Notes under the pieces: generated by a model | Told to the model about the DNA's origin: nothing | Seen by the model: only the letters and a program-made list of their open reading frames with translations | The model's database searches: none | Shown here: positions 1 through 13,780 of the stretch, piece after piece | How the letters are laid out: each line of letters opens with the position of its first letter | Position numbering within the stretch: position 1 is the first letter of the stretch | NCBI RefSeq assembly: GCF_039634785.1 | Contig: NZ_JBBIAB010000022.1 | Span: 1 to 64,000 of the forward strand | Direction: 5' to 3' | Source of the DNA: Tistrella mobilis | GTDB taxonomy: Bacteria > Pseudomonadota > Alphaproteobacteria > Tistrellales > Tistrellaceae | Length of the DNA: 64,000 nt | Translations under genes and position numbers: made by a program

Positions 1-232
1 ACCTGCTGCGACAAGCACCGGGAAAGGACTCCCTACGCCTCCGACGCAAGGTCGCCGCTTGGGACGACGACTTCCTCGCAAGCCTTATCGCTGCTTAAAA
101 AACTTTCACCCGATTCCCCTGGGTTCGCCACAAGCAGGGCCGGTCGTCGGGAGAAGGCTGGCGGAAATGACACGACCGCCGCCGGAAGGCCCGGCGGCGG
201 TCGTGTCGCATCGTCGATGCCGGCGTTCGATC
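1..232. other. Non-coding left edge downstream of rpoD
   Basis: No convincing gene is visible in this 232-base edge. Open frames crossing it on both strands are the antisense shadows of rpoD. It contains a strong hairpin, listed separately, and a short A-rich stretch near 96-103. The window cuts the region, so a gene end further left cannot be excluded. Confidence 0.5.
169..207 (-). terminator. Hairpin terminator after rpoD
   Basis: A perfect 17-base-pair inverted repeat (169-185 with 191-207) encloses a 5-base loop. It lies 26 bases past the rpoD stop in the direction of rpoD transcription. The U-tract on the minus strand is weak, so it may act as a stabilising 3' hairpin as much as an intrinsic terminator. 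Confidence 0.6.
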
Positions 233-2323
<2,091 letters not shown>

Positions 2324-2489
2324 TATTCGTCGTTCCCCCGCTCAGAAACGCACGCTGCGCCTTGATTCCGATGCTTGCCCATGAGGTCGATGCCCCGTCC
2401 TTCAACGGCCGTGAGGCGCCGCTCCCGCGATGATGACAGCATCACCGCGGCAACGACGCCCCGCGTCATCGCCGAACCCGCCCCGACCC

Positions 2490-4382
2490 TCAAAGGTCGA
2501 AACCGTCGCTCTGATCGAAGGCCGCCAGTCCGCGCTCGTTGTCGTCAACGAGCTTCTTGAGCGCGACGAACCGCTGCAAAGCTTCTTCCGTCATGCTCTC
2601 GACAAGCTCCTGCTCTGCGGCCTTCAATTCGTCGACCAGCTGCGCATGCCGGTGTACAGCCAGCACATTGCGCCATCCGGCCAGAACCCTGTCGAATGCA
2701 GCTCCGGGCCCCGCGAACGGCACACGGCCGGCATTCTCCGCCGCCGTCAACCGGTCCACCAGGTCCGAGAACCCTCGCAGTCTCAAATGGTCCTGCAGCG
2801 TTTCACTGTCAAGACCAGACTCCGATGCGTGCGTATCTACGATCGCAGCCCGCAAGATGTCAAGCTCAGGGGTGGCGACCGGCAGGGCCGCCACCTCGTC
2901 CTCCGCCACCTCAAGCAGTTGAGGATGAAGAAGAACCGCCGCCAGAAGCGCCGCTTCGCGCCGTGCCGACTGGCCCTCGTTTCCCTGGCCGAGCGCCGGG
3001 GCGGCGATGGGCGTCGGGTCGTCGTTCAGCTGGCCGGGCCTGGGCTTGCCGCCGCGACGCTCTCCCTGCGGCCGCTGAAAGCCCGGCCGGCCGGGTGCCG
3101 CCGGCCCGCCGCCGCGCCTGGCGCGACGCAGCTGCCAGACCCGGTCGCGGAAGTCGCGGCGATACAGGTCGCGGATCAGCGGGTCGCGGATCGTATCGGC
3201 CTGGGCCATCAGATCGGCTTCGAGCGCGGCCAGCCGCTCGGGCGTGTCGGTGGCATGGCCTTCCAGCGCCGCCTGCCAGAGCAGGTCGATCATCGGCTGC
3301 GGGACGGCCACGGCCCGATCGAACGCCCCCACCCCTTCGGCCCGGATCAGGCTGTCGGGATCATGGCCGCCGGGCAGGCGCACGAAGCGCAGGCTGTGGC
3401 CGGGCTTCAGCAGCGGCAGGGCGCGCTCGGCCGCGCGGCGCGCGGCACGGATGCCGGCGGCGTCGCCGTCCAGGCACAGCACCGGCTCGGGCGCCATGCG
3501 CCACAGCTCTTCGATCTGATGTTCGGTCAGCGCGGTGCCGAGCGGCGCCACCGCATGGGGCCGGCCGGCCTGAACCAGGGCGGCCACGTCCAGATAGCCT
3601 TCGACCACCAGCACCGTGCCGGCCTTGCGCGCGGCCTCTCGGGCGACCGGCCAGCCATAGAGCACGCGGCCCTTCTCGAACAGCGGCGTGTCGGGGCTGT
3701 TCAGGTATTTGGGCTCGCCATCGCCCAGAACCCGGCCGCCGAAGGCGATGATCCGGCCACGCCGGTCGGCGATGGGGATGATCAGCCGGCCGCGGAAATA
3801 GTCGAAGGCGGAGCGGTCCTCGCGCCGGCGCGCCAGCCCCGATTCGACCAGCCGGTCCAGCGCGATGCCGCGCTGCTCGAAGGTGCGGATCAGCACGTCG
3901 CGCCGGTCGGGCGCATAGCCGAAGCGGAACCGGCCCCAGCTCTCGGGCCCGAAGCCGCGGCGGACCAGATAGTCGCGGGCCGGCGCCGCCTCGTCGGTGC
4001 CGAGCCGGCTTTCGAACCAGCGGCAGGCCTCTTCGACGACGTCGACCAGCCCCTCGCGGCGCTCGGCCTTGCGCTTCGCATCCGGATCCTCGGCGGGGAC
4101 GGTCAGCCCCACCTCCCCCGCCAGCCGCTCCACGGTCTCGCGGAAGTCGAACCCGCCGAGCTTCATCTCGAAATCGATGGCGTCGCCCTTGGCGCCGCAG
4201 CCGAAGCAGTAATAGAAGCCCTTGTCGTCGCTGACCGTGAAACTCGGCGTCTTCTCGTTGTGGAACGGGCAAAGGCCGGTGTGCTCGCGGCCGCGGCGGA
4301 TCAGCTTGACCCGGCGGCCGACCACGTCCGACAGGCGGATGCGGGCACGCAGTTCCTCGATGAAGCCGGGGGGCAGCGCCAT
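2490..4382 (-). CDS. dnaG: DNA primase DnaG
   Basis: DNA primase makes the RNA primers for replication and acts with the DnaB helicase. The 630-residue protein begins with the CHC2 zinc-binding domain: CPFH near residue 39 and CFGCG near residue 62. A central TOPRIM domain carries EGYLD in VVEGYLDVAALV. The C-terminal third is Pro/Arg-rich and then helical, matching the helicase-binding domain. The length is normal for alphaproteobacterial DnaG. It is 10 bases downstream of yqeY and upstream of rpoD, a modified version of the classic macromolecular-synthesis operon in which yqeY takes the place of rpsU. Confidence 0.97.
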   Translation of the reverse strand: MALPPGFIEELRARIRLSDVVGRRVKLIRRGREHTGLCPFHNEKTPSFTVSDDKGFYYCFGCGAKGDAIDFEMKLGGFDFRETVERLAGEVGLTVPAEDPDAKRKAERREGLVDVVEEACRWFESRLGTDEAAPARDYLVRRGFGPESWGRFRFGYAPDRRDVLIRTFEQRGIALDRLVESGLARRREDRSAFDYFRGRLIIPIADRRGRIIAFGGRVLGDGEPKYLNSPDTPLFEKGRVLYGWPVAREAARKAGTVLVVEGYLDVAALVQAGRPHAVAPLGTALTEHQIEELWRMAPEPVLCLDGDAAGIRAARRAAERALPLLKPGHSLRFVRLPGGHDPDSLIRAEGVGAFDRAVAVPQPMIDLLWQAALEGHATDTPERLAALEADLMAQADTIRDPLIRDLYRRDFRDRVWQLRRARRGGGPAAPGRPGFQRPQGERRGGKPRPGQLNDDPTPIAAPALGQGNEGQSARREAALLAAVLLHPQLLEVAEDEVAALPVATPELDILRAAIVDTHASESGLDSETLQDHLRLRGFSDLVDRLTAAENAGRVPFAGPGAAFDRVLAGWRNVLAVHRHAQLVDELKAAEQELVESMTEEALQRFVALKKLVDDNERGLAAFDQSDGFDL

Positions 4383-4392
4383 GGGGTGCGGG

Positions 4393-4860
4393 TCAGCCGG
4401 GCTGGCAGTTGCGCAGCAGGCGCTTGGCCGCAGAGCTGGCGCAGCCCAGGTCCATTTCGGGCCCGTAGGCGGATTTCAGGGCATCGACCGTGCGCCCCAG
4501 ATCCTTCAGCCCCTTGGCGCAGCAGGCGGCGATCGTGGCGCGCACCGCCGCCTCGATCTCGTCCTCCGACATCTGCGGCGGCAGGAAGCGGCGGATCACC
4601 CGCTGCTCCAGCTGCTCCTGCTCGACCAGTTCGATGCGGCCCGACTGCTCATACGCGCCGATGCTCTCGTCGCGCTGACGCAGCATGGTGCGGAGCATGT
4701 CGTGGATCTCGGCATCGTCGATCGCATCCCGCCCCCTCACATGGGCGGCCGCGTCACGGTCCTTGATCGCCGTCCGGATCAGGCGAAGCACGGCCAGCTC
4801 TTCGCTGTCGCCCTGCTGTTCGGCCTGGGCAAGCGCGTCCTTGAGGCGCTCACGAAGCAT
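4393..4860 (-). CDS. GatB/YqeY domain protein
   Basis: A 155-residue protein of the YqeY family, related to the tail domain of the amidotransferase subunit GatB. It begins MLRERLKDALAQAEQQGDSE and contains the typical RLIRTAIKDRD and RRFLPPQMSEDEIEAAV segments. The family is thought to interact with tRNA or amidotransferase, but its function is not settled. The open frame extends upstream to about 5376, but the family match starts at the ATG ending at 4860, so that start is used. It is first in the apparent operon with dnaG and rpoD. The C-terminus (CASSAAKRLLRNCQPG) is less typical of the family than the rest. Confidence 0.88.
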   Translation of the reverse strand: MLRERLKDALAQAEQQGDSEELAVLRLIRTAIKDRDAAAHVRGRDAIDDAEIHDMLRTMLRQRDESIGAYEQSGRIELVEQEQLEQRVIRRFLPPQMSEDEIEAAVRATIAACCAKGLKDLGRTVDALKSAYGPEMDLGCASSAAKRLLRNCQPG

Positions 4861-5393
4861 GGAAGTCGATCCCTCGAAAAGACGGAAACCGGCGACCCCG
4901 TCGCGCCGCGGCCGCCGGGAACCCGGCCCCGGATGCCGCAGATCATGACAGAGACGGCGGCATCGTGGCGGTGCGGGGCAGTTAACGGGGGCACGGACGA
5001 TGTGACAAGCTTTCATATTGCGTGTCAGCCCCCCGGGTTTCAATGGCCGGCACGCGGACGCCCCCCTTGCGAAATCAGCGGAGCCCGCGGCTTGACCGGG
5101 GGGAGGGGTTTGCGTATGGTCCGTCCGGTCGATCCGGCGCCCACCCGCCGGGCGTCTACGCACGCGCCCTCTTCGCTGCCGCAACCGCCTTGCCTGCCTG
5201 CCAGGTCGTTTACAGGTTGCGCCCGTGACCCCCTCCGACGCCCCGCCTTGTGCCGCAGTCCCGCGGCCGGGACGCCGGCCGGCCGGGTCCGCGAGCCGGG
5301 CCAGCGTCCCCGGATGGACCACGCATTCGCTATCATCGGCCGCCTTGGGGCTTCCCGGGCGGCCGCGTCGCATCATCCTGGGGGCTCGCTATC
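4861..5393. promoter_or_regulatory. Divergent yqeY/carA intergenic region (533 bases)
   Basis: This region separates the minus-strand yqeY-dnaG-rpoD genes from plus-strand carAB. A good promoter for carA is listed separately and would give a leader of roughly 265 bases. A 10-base direct repeat (tcgctatcat) occurs at 5327-5336 and 5386-5395, the second copy overlapping the carA start codon. A short ATG frame opens at 5315 and runs past the carA start out of frame, so it could couple to carA translation. No conserved gene was recognised here. Confidence 0.5.
5092..5120 (+). promoter_or_regulatory. Candidate sigma-70 promoter for carAB
   Basis: TTGACC at 5092-5097 and TATGGT at 5115-5120 are separated by 17 bases, close to the housekeeping consensus. 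Transcription would start near 5127. It points at carA and is the best-matching promoter seen in the divergent intergenic region. Confidence 0.5.
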
Positions 5394-6558
5394 ATGCAAG
5401 AGGCGTCGAACTCGCCCGCCCTGGCGGCTACGGCCGCCCTCGTTCTGGCCGACGGCACGGTCTTCTGGGGCCTGGGCGTCGGCGCACGAGGCATCGCCGA
5501 GGGCGAGCTGTGCTTCAACACCTCGATCACCGGCTATCAGGAGATCCTGACCGATCCCTCTTATGCCGGTCAGATCATCACCTTCACCTTCCCGCATATC
5601 GGCAATGTCGGCACCAATGACGAGGACCTGGAAACCACGACGCCGGCGGCGCGCGGTTTCGTCCTGAAGGCGCTGCCGACCGAGCCGTCGAATTTCCGCT
5701 CCACCCGCCGCCTGCAGGACTGGACGGCGGCCCACGGGCTGATCGGCATCGCCGGCGTCGACACCCGCCGCGTCACCCGCCTGCTGCGCGACAAGGGTCC
5801 GCAGAATGCGGTGATCTGGCATGGCGAGGCCGGCTCGGCGGATCTGGACGCGCTGAAGGCGCAGGCGAAGGCCGCCCCCAGCCTGGAAGGTCTCGATCTC
5901 GCGATCACGGTGACCTGCGCCCAGACCTATGCCTGGGACGAGACCCCGTGGGAATTGGGCCAGGGCTTCGGCCGGCAGGAAAGCCCGCGCTTCAAGGTGG
6001 TCGCGGTCGATTACGGCGCCAAGCGCAACATCCTGCGCTGCCTGGCCGGTACCGGTGCCGAGGTGGTGGTGGTGCCCGCGACCGCAACCGCGGACGAGAT
6101 CCTGGCGCACGAGCCCGACGGCATCTTCCTGTCCAACGGCCCCGGCGATCCGGCGGCGACCGGCGAATATGCCGTGCCCCAGATCCGCCGGCTGATCGAG
6201 ACCGGCAAGCCGACCTTCGGCATCTGCCTGGGCCATCAGCTGCTGGCGCTGGCGGTCGGCGCCTCGACCGAAAAGATGGACCGCGGCCATCGCGGCGCCA
6301 ACCAGCCGGTCAAGGACCTGACCACGGGCAAGGTTGAAATCACCTCGCAGAACCATGGCTTCCGCGTCGTCGCCTCGTCGCTGCCGGCCAATGCCGAAGT
6401 GACCCATGTCTCGCTGTTCGACGACACGCTGGAGGGCTTCCGCCTGACCGATCGCCCGGTCTTTGCGGTGCAGTACCACCCCGAAGCCTCGCCGGGACCG
6501 AAGGACAGCCACTACCTCTTCGACCGTTTCGCGCGCCTCATCGAGAAGACCAAGACCG

Positions 6559-6566
<8 letters not shown>
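5394..6566 (+). CDS. carA: Carbamoyl-phosphate synthase small (glutaminase) subunit
   Basis: The glutamine amidotransferase subunit of carbamoyl-phosphate synthase supplies ammonia for the arginine and pyrimidine pathways. The 390-residue product has the CarA N-terminal domain ([18 protein letters not shown], then [16 protein letters not shown]) and a class I glutaminase domain. The latter includes SNGPGDP, the nucleophile-elbow [12 protein letters not shown] with its catalytic Cys, and [11 protein letters not shown] with the catalytic His and Glu. The frame stays open upstream, but homology begins at the ATG at 5394. Its last 8 bases overlap the carB start, indicating translational coupling. 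Confidence 0.97.
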
Positions 6567-9804
<3,238 letters not shown>

Positions 9805-9829
9805 GAAGGCCGCAGAAAACGGCTGATCG

Positions 9830-9863
9830 ACATGCGGGGCCGATGAAAATCGGCCCCGCATGT
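9830..9863 (+). terminator. Hairpin terminator after carB
   Basis: A perfect 15-base-pair stem (9830-9844 with 9849-9863) is closed by a GAAA tetraloop, 25 bases past the carB stop. The following sequence, gttcctgttg, is only moderately U-rich. It separates carAB from greA. Confidence 0.75.
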
Positions 9864-10042
9864 GTTCCTGTTGTCGTGCTGCAGGTGCACAGCGATCTCG
9901 TGCACAACCGACGTTCGGCTGCCGGAAAGCCCGGCCGCCGCGCGCTGAACTGCTGCGGCATGAATTCCTGTCAACCGCGGAACGGCATTCCCTCCGACGA
10001 TCGCCTGACCGTTCGACGACCAACGTGGAAAGCGTCATACCC

Positions 10043-10516
10043 ATGGAAAAAGTTCCCATGACGTTGGAAGGCTTCGACCGACTGACCGCCGAACTCAAGC
10101 ATCTGAAGACGGTGGCCCGTCCCGAGGTGATCAACGCGATCGCCGAAGCCCGGGCGCATGGCGATCTGTCGGAGAACGCCGAGTACCACGCGGCGCGAGA
10201 GCGCCAGAGCTTCATCGAGGGCCGCATCGCCGAGCTGGAGGACAAGCTGTCCCGCTCGGAGGTGATCGACCCCACCAAGCTGTCGGGCGACCGGGTCAAG
10301 TTCGGCGCGACGGTCACCGTCGTCGACGAAGAGACCGAGGAAGAGACGAGCTACAAGATCGTCGGCGTGGACGAGGCCGACCTCAAGATCGGCCGCATCT
10401 CCGTCACCTCGCCGATGGCGCGGGCGCTGATCAACAAGGCGGTGGGCGAAACCGTCGAGGTCGCGACCCCCAAGGGCCGCCGCTCCTACGAGATTCTGGC
10501 GGTGAGCTTCAGCTGA
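10043..10516 (+). CDS. greA: Transcription elongation factor GreA
   Basis: GreA rescues backtracked RNA polymerase by stimulating cleavage of the transcript 3' end. The 157-residue product has the N-terminal coiled-coil ([17 protein letters not shown], then [20 protein letters not shown]). The acidic tip DLSENAEY lies at about residue 41. The FKBP-like C-terminal domain ends with [20 protein letters not shown] and a basic tail. An upstream extension of the frame lacks similarity. The ATG at 10043 gives [11 protein letters not shown], the usual form. Confidence 0.96.
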   Translation: MEKVPMTLEGFDRLTAELKHLKTVARPEVINAIAEARAHGDLSENAEYHAARERQSFIEGRIAELEDKLSRSEVIDPTKLSGDRVKFGATVTVVDEETEEETSYKIVGVDEADLKIGRISVTSPMARALINKAVGETVEVATPKGRRSYEILAVSFS

Positions 10517-10543
10517 AGCCGGCAACCCCGCCGCAGACATGAA

Positions 10544-10575
10544 GGGCCGGCCCTCCCGAGCGGAAGGGCCGGCCC
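10544..10575. terminator. Bidirectional terminator between greA and the AbrB-type gene
   Basis: A 10-base-pair GC-rich stem (10544-10553 with 10566-10575) is followed by ctttcctttc on the plus strand. It sits between the converging greA and AbrB-type genes, so it probably ends transcription from both sides. Confidence 0.65.
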
Positions 10576-10603
10576 CTTTCCTTTCAGCGGCTCGCCTCGC
10601 CCG

Positions 10604-11662
10604 TCACTCCCGCACCTGCCGCGCCACGAAGCGGGCGAGCGGGGGGCCGAGCAGGACGACCAGGAAGAAGCGCATGGTCTGCAGGGCCATGACGAAGCCG
10701 ATATCGACGCCGCGGCTGGAGGCGGCGATGATCGCGACCGTATCCAGCCCGCCGGGGCTGGTGGCCAGATAGGCCGACAGAAGGTCGATGCCGGTCAGCT
10801 GCGTCAGCACCCAGGCAAGGCCCGCGCAGAAGCCGATCAGCACCGCGATCGAGACCAGGATGGTGGGCAGCGCCTTCAGCGCATGCATCAGCACCGCCCG
10901 GGTGAAGCCCAGGCCCACGCTCCAGGCCAGCACGGCGTAGCTGGCCGCCAGCAGCCATTGCGGCAGCTGAATGGTCATGAGGCCGGTGGCGCTGAGCACG
11001 GCGCCGCCGATCATCGGCAGCATCAGGCCTGCCGCCGGCACCGGGATCAGCCGGCCGGCCGCCACGCCGGCCGCGGCGAGTGCCAGCGTCTCGGCGAAGG
11101 CGAGCGGCTGGATCGGCGGGAACCAGACGATCGGGGCCGCCGCCCCCGCCTCCCCCGCCAGCAGGAAATGCGCAAGCAGGGCGGCGGCAAAGGCCACGAA
11201 CAGCACGCGGGTATACTGCATGAAGGCGACGAGCCGGGCATCGGCGCCGAAGGCTTCGGCCATCACCACCATCGCCGAAGCGGCACCGGCCGAGGTGCCC
11301 CAGACGCCGGTCGTGCCCGGCAGGATATGGTTGCGCGCGATCACCCAGCCGAGCGCGCCGCTGAGCAGGATGGTGGAGAGCACGATCCCAAGGAAGATCG
11401 GCCAGTCTTCGGCCACCGTCACCAGAATCTCGGGCCGCACCGAGCCTGCGATCATGCAGCCCAGCACCGACTGGGCCATCAGGAAGGTGATCCGCGGCAT
11501 CTTCAGCCCGACCCCGCCCAGCGCCAGCAGAATGCCTGAGACCATCGGTCCCAGCAGCAGCGCCGCCGGCAGCTGGATCCAGATCAACCCCGCCGTCAGC
11601 GGCACCGAAACGATCGGCAGCAGCAGCCAGCGCAGCCAGAGGGGAAGGGTCGGCAACGACAT
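10604..11662 (-). CDS. AbrB-family (Gneg_AbrB_dup type) integral membrane protein
   Basis: A 352-residue, very hydrophobic protein with about ten predicted membrane segments in two similar halves. The duplication (LLLGPMVSGIL in the first half, LMLPMIGGAVLSATG in the second) is the hallmark of the AbrB/ammonia-monooxygenase-like membrane family. The family name is historical and it is not the Bacillus DNA-binding AbrB. Some members are described as putative transporters, and the substrate is unknown here. The frame extends upstream, but the start is set at the MSLPTLPLWLRWLLLP methionine, where the first membrane segment begins. It reads away from the Lrp-type gene with a terminator hairpin between them, so it is probably its own transcription unit. 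Confidence 0.8.
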   Translation of the reverse strand: MSLPTLPLWLRWLLLPIVSVPLTAGLIWIQLPAALLLGPMVSGILLALGGVGLKMPRITFLMAQSVLGCMIAGSVRPEILVTVAEDWPIFLGIVLSTILLSGALGWVIARNHILPGTTGVWGTSAGAASAMVVMAEAFGADARLVAFMQYTRVLFVAFAAALLAHFLLAGEAGAAAPIVWFPPIQPLAFAETLALAAAGVAAGRLIPVPAAGLMLPMIGGAVLSATGLMTIQLPQWLLAASYAVLAWSVGLGFTRAVLMHALKALPTILVSIAVLIGFCAGLAWVLTQLTGIDLLSAYLATSPGGLDTVAIIAASSRGVDIGFVMALQTMRFFLVVLLGPPLARFVARQVRE

Positions 11663-11688
11663 CGGATCGGGGTTCTTCCGCAAACGAA

Positions 11689-11718
11689 AACGGCCGCTTT
11701 CACCCGAAAGCGGCCGTT
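11689..11718 (-). terminator. Hairpin terminator after the Lrp/AsnC gene
   Basis: A perfect 13-base-pair stem (11689-11701 with 11706-11718) has a 4-base loop. On the minus strand it is followed by ttcgtttg. It lies 90 bases past the Lrp-type stop and just before the AbrB-type start. Confidence 0.65.
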
Positions 11719-11807
11719 CGGATCGTTTTGCACCGAACCATGATCGGCCCCGCGGCACAACCACCACCCCCGCCCCCAGGGGTCTGCGGTTTCCGCACGG
11801 CTCGGGA

Positions 11808-12314
11808 TCAGTCGTCCTCGCCGGTGGGCTCTTCGGCCTCCAGCAGCTCGATCGGCACCCCCGGCTCATACTTCGAGGTCCGGATGGTGAGCGAGGTGCG
11901 GACGTGGCGCACCGGCGGCGCCGCGGTCAGCCGGGTGGTCAGAAACCGCTGATAGGCGTCCCAGTCCTTGGCGACGATCTTCAGCAGGAAATCGGTCTCA
12001 CCCGCCAGCATGTAGCACTCGCGGACCTCGGGCCAGCTCTGGACCAGCGCCTCGAACTTCTTGAGGTCGAGATCGGCCTGGCTCTCCAGCCCGACCCGGG
12101 CGAAGACGGTGACCGAGAAGCCGAGATGTTCAGGATCGAGTTCCGCGCGATACCCGCGCACGAAGCCCGCCTCTTCGAGGGCCCGGACGCGCCGCAGGCA
12201 GGGCGGTGCCGAGATGCCCGCCCGACGGGCGAGTTCCACATTGGTGATGCGGCCGTCGGACTGGAGATCGGCAAGGATCTTCCGGTCGATGGTGTCGAGT
12301 TTTACCCGCGCCAT
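11808..12314 (-). CDS. Lrp/AsnC family transcriptional regulator
   Basis: A 168-residue regulator with an N-terminal winged helix-turn-helix (LDTIDRKILADLQSDGRITN, then ELARRAGISAPPCLRRVRAL) and a C-terminal RAM/AsnC ligand-binding domain (ECYMLAGETDFLLKIVAKDW). Family members respond to amino acids and form octamers. The acidic tail EAEEPTGEDD is short and not conserved. It is divergent from the ELM1-like gene across 307 bases. An AT-rich patch at about 12380-12394 (tatagcaatattacc) reads on the minus strand as a possible -10/operator region for this gene. The target genes cannot be told from context. Confidence 0.92.
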   Translation of the reverse strand: MARVKLDTIDRKILADLQSDGRITNVELARRAGISAPPCLRRVRALEEAGFVRGYRAELDPEHLGFSVTVFARVGLESQADLDLKKFEALVQSWPEVRECYMLAGETDFLLKIVAKDWDAYQRFLTTRLTAAPPVRHVRTSLTIRTSKYEPGVPIELLEAEEPTGEDD

Positions 12315-12621
12315 AGTGTCGCTGACTCCCTTCCCCCGTCACGGGCCCGTGCGTGCGGGCGAACGTGATCGCTGGGCAGTCTATAGCAATATTACCCGGG
12401 CCCATAGCGGCAGTTTGCGGTTCTGTCGCGACCCATGGGCCATTCGATGGTCTTCATCTGGTGCCGGTTTCAGGCGAACCGCGGCCGGGGGTTGCCCCTC
12501 AGCACCCGAGGCGAAGCGGTTCCGTTCCGGCGCCGCGGACTTTATAGTCCGCCGGAAGGGCTCTCAAGCACGAAACGATCTTTCAGGACCGACCTTCCGT
12601 AATGTCATACCGCAGGCAGCC
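12315..12621. promoter_or_regulatory. Divergent intergenic region between the Lrp and ELM1-like genes
   Basis: A 307-base region without a recognisable gene. It holds an AT-rich minus-strand patch near 12380-12394, probably the Lrp promoter. A perfect palindrome, GCGGACT-ttat-AGTCCGC, lies at 12535-12552 and includes a TATAGT hexamer that could serve as a -10 element for the ELM1-like gene. Whether the palindrome is an operator or part of a leader structure cannot be decided. Confidence 0.4.
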
Positions 12622-13683
12622 ATGACCGATCCGCGCAACACGGGACAGCCGCAGCCGCAGCCACACGTCTGCGTGCTGACCGACGACCGCGCCGGTAACA
12701 ATGCGCAAGCCCTCGGCGTCGCCGAGGCGCTGGGCTGGCCGATCACCGAGATCCGGCTGTCCTATACCCGGCTGGTCCGCCTGCCCAATCTGATCCGCGG
12801 CACCACGACGCTCGGTCTTTCCACATCCGCCGCTGCGGCCCTCGACGCCGTGGCGGCGCCCGACATCGCCATCGCGGCCGGGCGCCGGGCGACGCCGGCG
12901 CTCCGCCGGCTGAAGCGGCGCTTCCCGCAGATGATCGCCGTCCAGATCATGTGGCCGGGCGAGCCCAGCCGCGGGCTGGACCTGATCGCCGTGCCGGCCC
13001 ATGACCGCATCGCCCGCGAAAGCGACCGCCACCCGCGGCTGCTGGTGACCCTGGGCGCGCCCAACCGCGTCACCCCTGCCCGCCTTGCCGAGGCGGCCGG
13101 CAGCTGGGAGCCCCGCTTCGCCGCCGCCGGCATGGGGGCGGGCACAGCGCCGCGGATCGGCCTGCTGGTCGGCGGCACCACCAAGCGCATGCCCTTCGGC
13201 CCCGAAGATGCCCGCCATCTGGCCCGGCTGGTCGCCGATCTGGCCGCCCGCCACGATGCCCGGATCCTGGCGACCAACAGCCGCCGCAGTGGCGCCGAGG
13301 TGACAGCGGCGCTGAGCGACGTGTTCCAGGCCACACGGCCGGGCGCTTTCTGGCTCCATGATGTGGCAATGGGCGGCGACAATCCCTATTTCGGCATACT
13401 GGGTGTGGCGGATCTGATCGTGGTCACCGGCGACAGCATGTCGATGGCCTCGGAAGCCGCCAGCACCGGCCGGCCGGTCGCGATCCTGCCCATAACGGGG
13501 GAGGCATCGAAAGAGGCACGGCTGCACCGGGCGCTCTACGCCCTGGGTGCGGCCCGCCCGCTCGATGCCGACTTCGTCGCCCGGGGTGAGATTGCCTGGC
13601 GCTACCCGCCGCTGGACGATGCCCAGGCGGTGGCGGCGCAGATCCGGCGGTTGGTGCTGGCAAATCCGGCCGTTTCCCGCTAG
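12622..13683 (+). CDS. ELM1-like protein (mitochondrial fission ELM1 family, DUF1022)
   Basis: A 353-residue protein resembling the plant mitochondrial fission factor ELM1 and its bacterial relatives. Typical features are CVLTDDRAGNNAQALGVAEA near residue 19, a TLGLSTSAAAALDAVAAPD stretch, and LIVVTGDSMSMASEAASTG near the C-terminus. The last of these looks like the nucleotide-sugar binding part of GT-B glycosyltransferases. The bacterial proteins are therefore suspected glycosyltransferase-fold enzymes, perhaps acting at the envelope. This is inference. The start is the ATG at 12622. Upstream codons in the frame lack similarity. trxB follows 97 bases later on the same strand. Confidence 0.85.
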   Translation: MTDPRNTGQPQPQPHVCVLTDDRAGNNAQALGVAEALGWPITEIRLSYTRLVRLPNLIRGTTTLGLSTSAAAALDAVAAPDIAIAAGRRATPALRRLKRRFPQMIAVQIMWPGEPSRGLDLIAVPAHDRIARESDRHPRLLVTLGAPNRVTPARLAEAAGSWEPRFAAAGMGAGTAPRIGLLVGGTTKRMPFGPEDARHLARLVADLAARHDARILATNSRRSGAEVTAALSDVFQATRPGAFWLHDVAMGGDNPYFGILGVADLIVVTGDSMSMASEAASTGRPVAILPITGEASKEARLHRALYALGAARPLDADFVARGEIAWRYPPLDDAQAVAAQIRRLVLANPAVSR

Positions 13684-13780
13684 CTTCCCCGCCCCTCCCT
13701 GCTGCCGCCGGGTAGCGGGGGTCAGGGTTCAGGCCGTCCGCCGCCCGTCACATGTCCTGCTCTGGAAAGGCCGCCACGTC

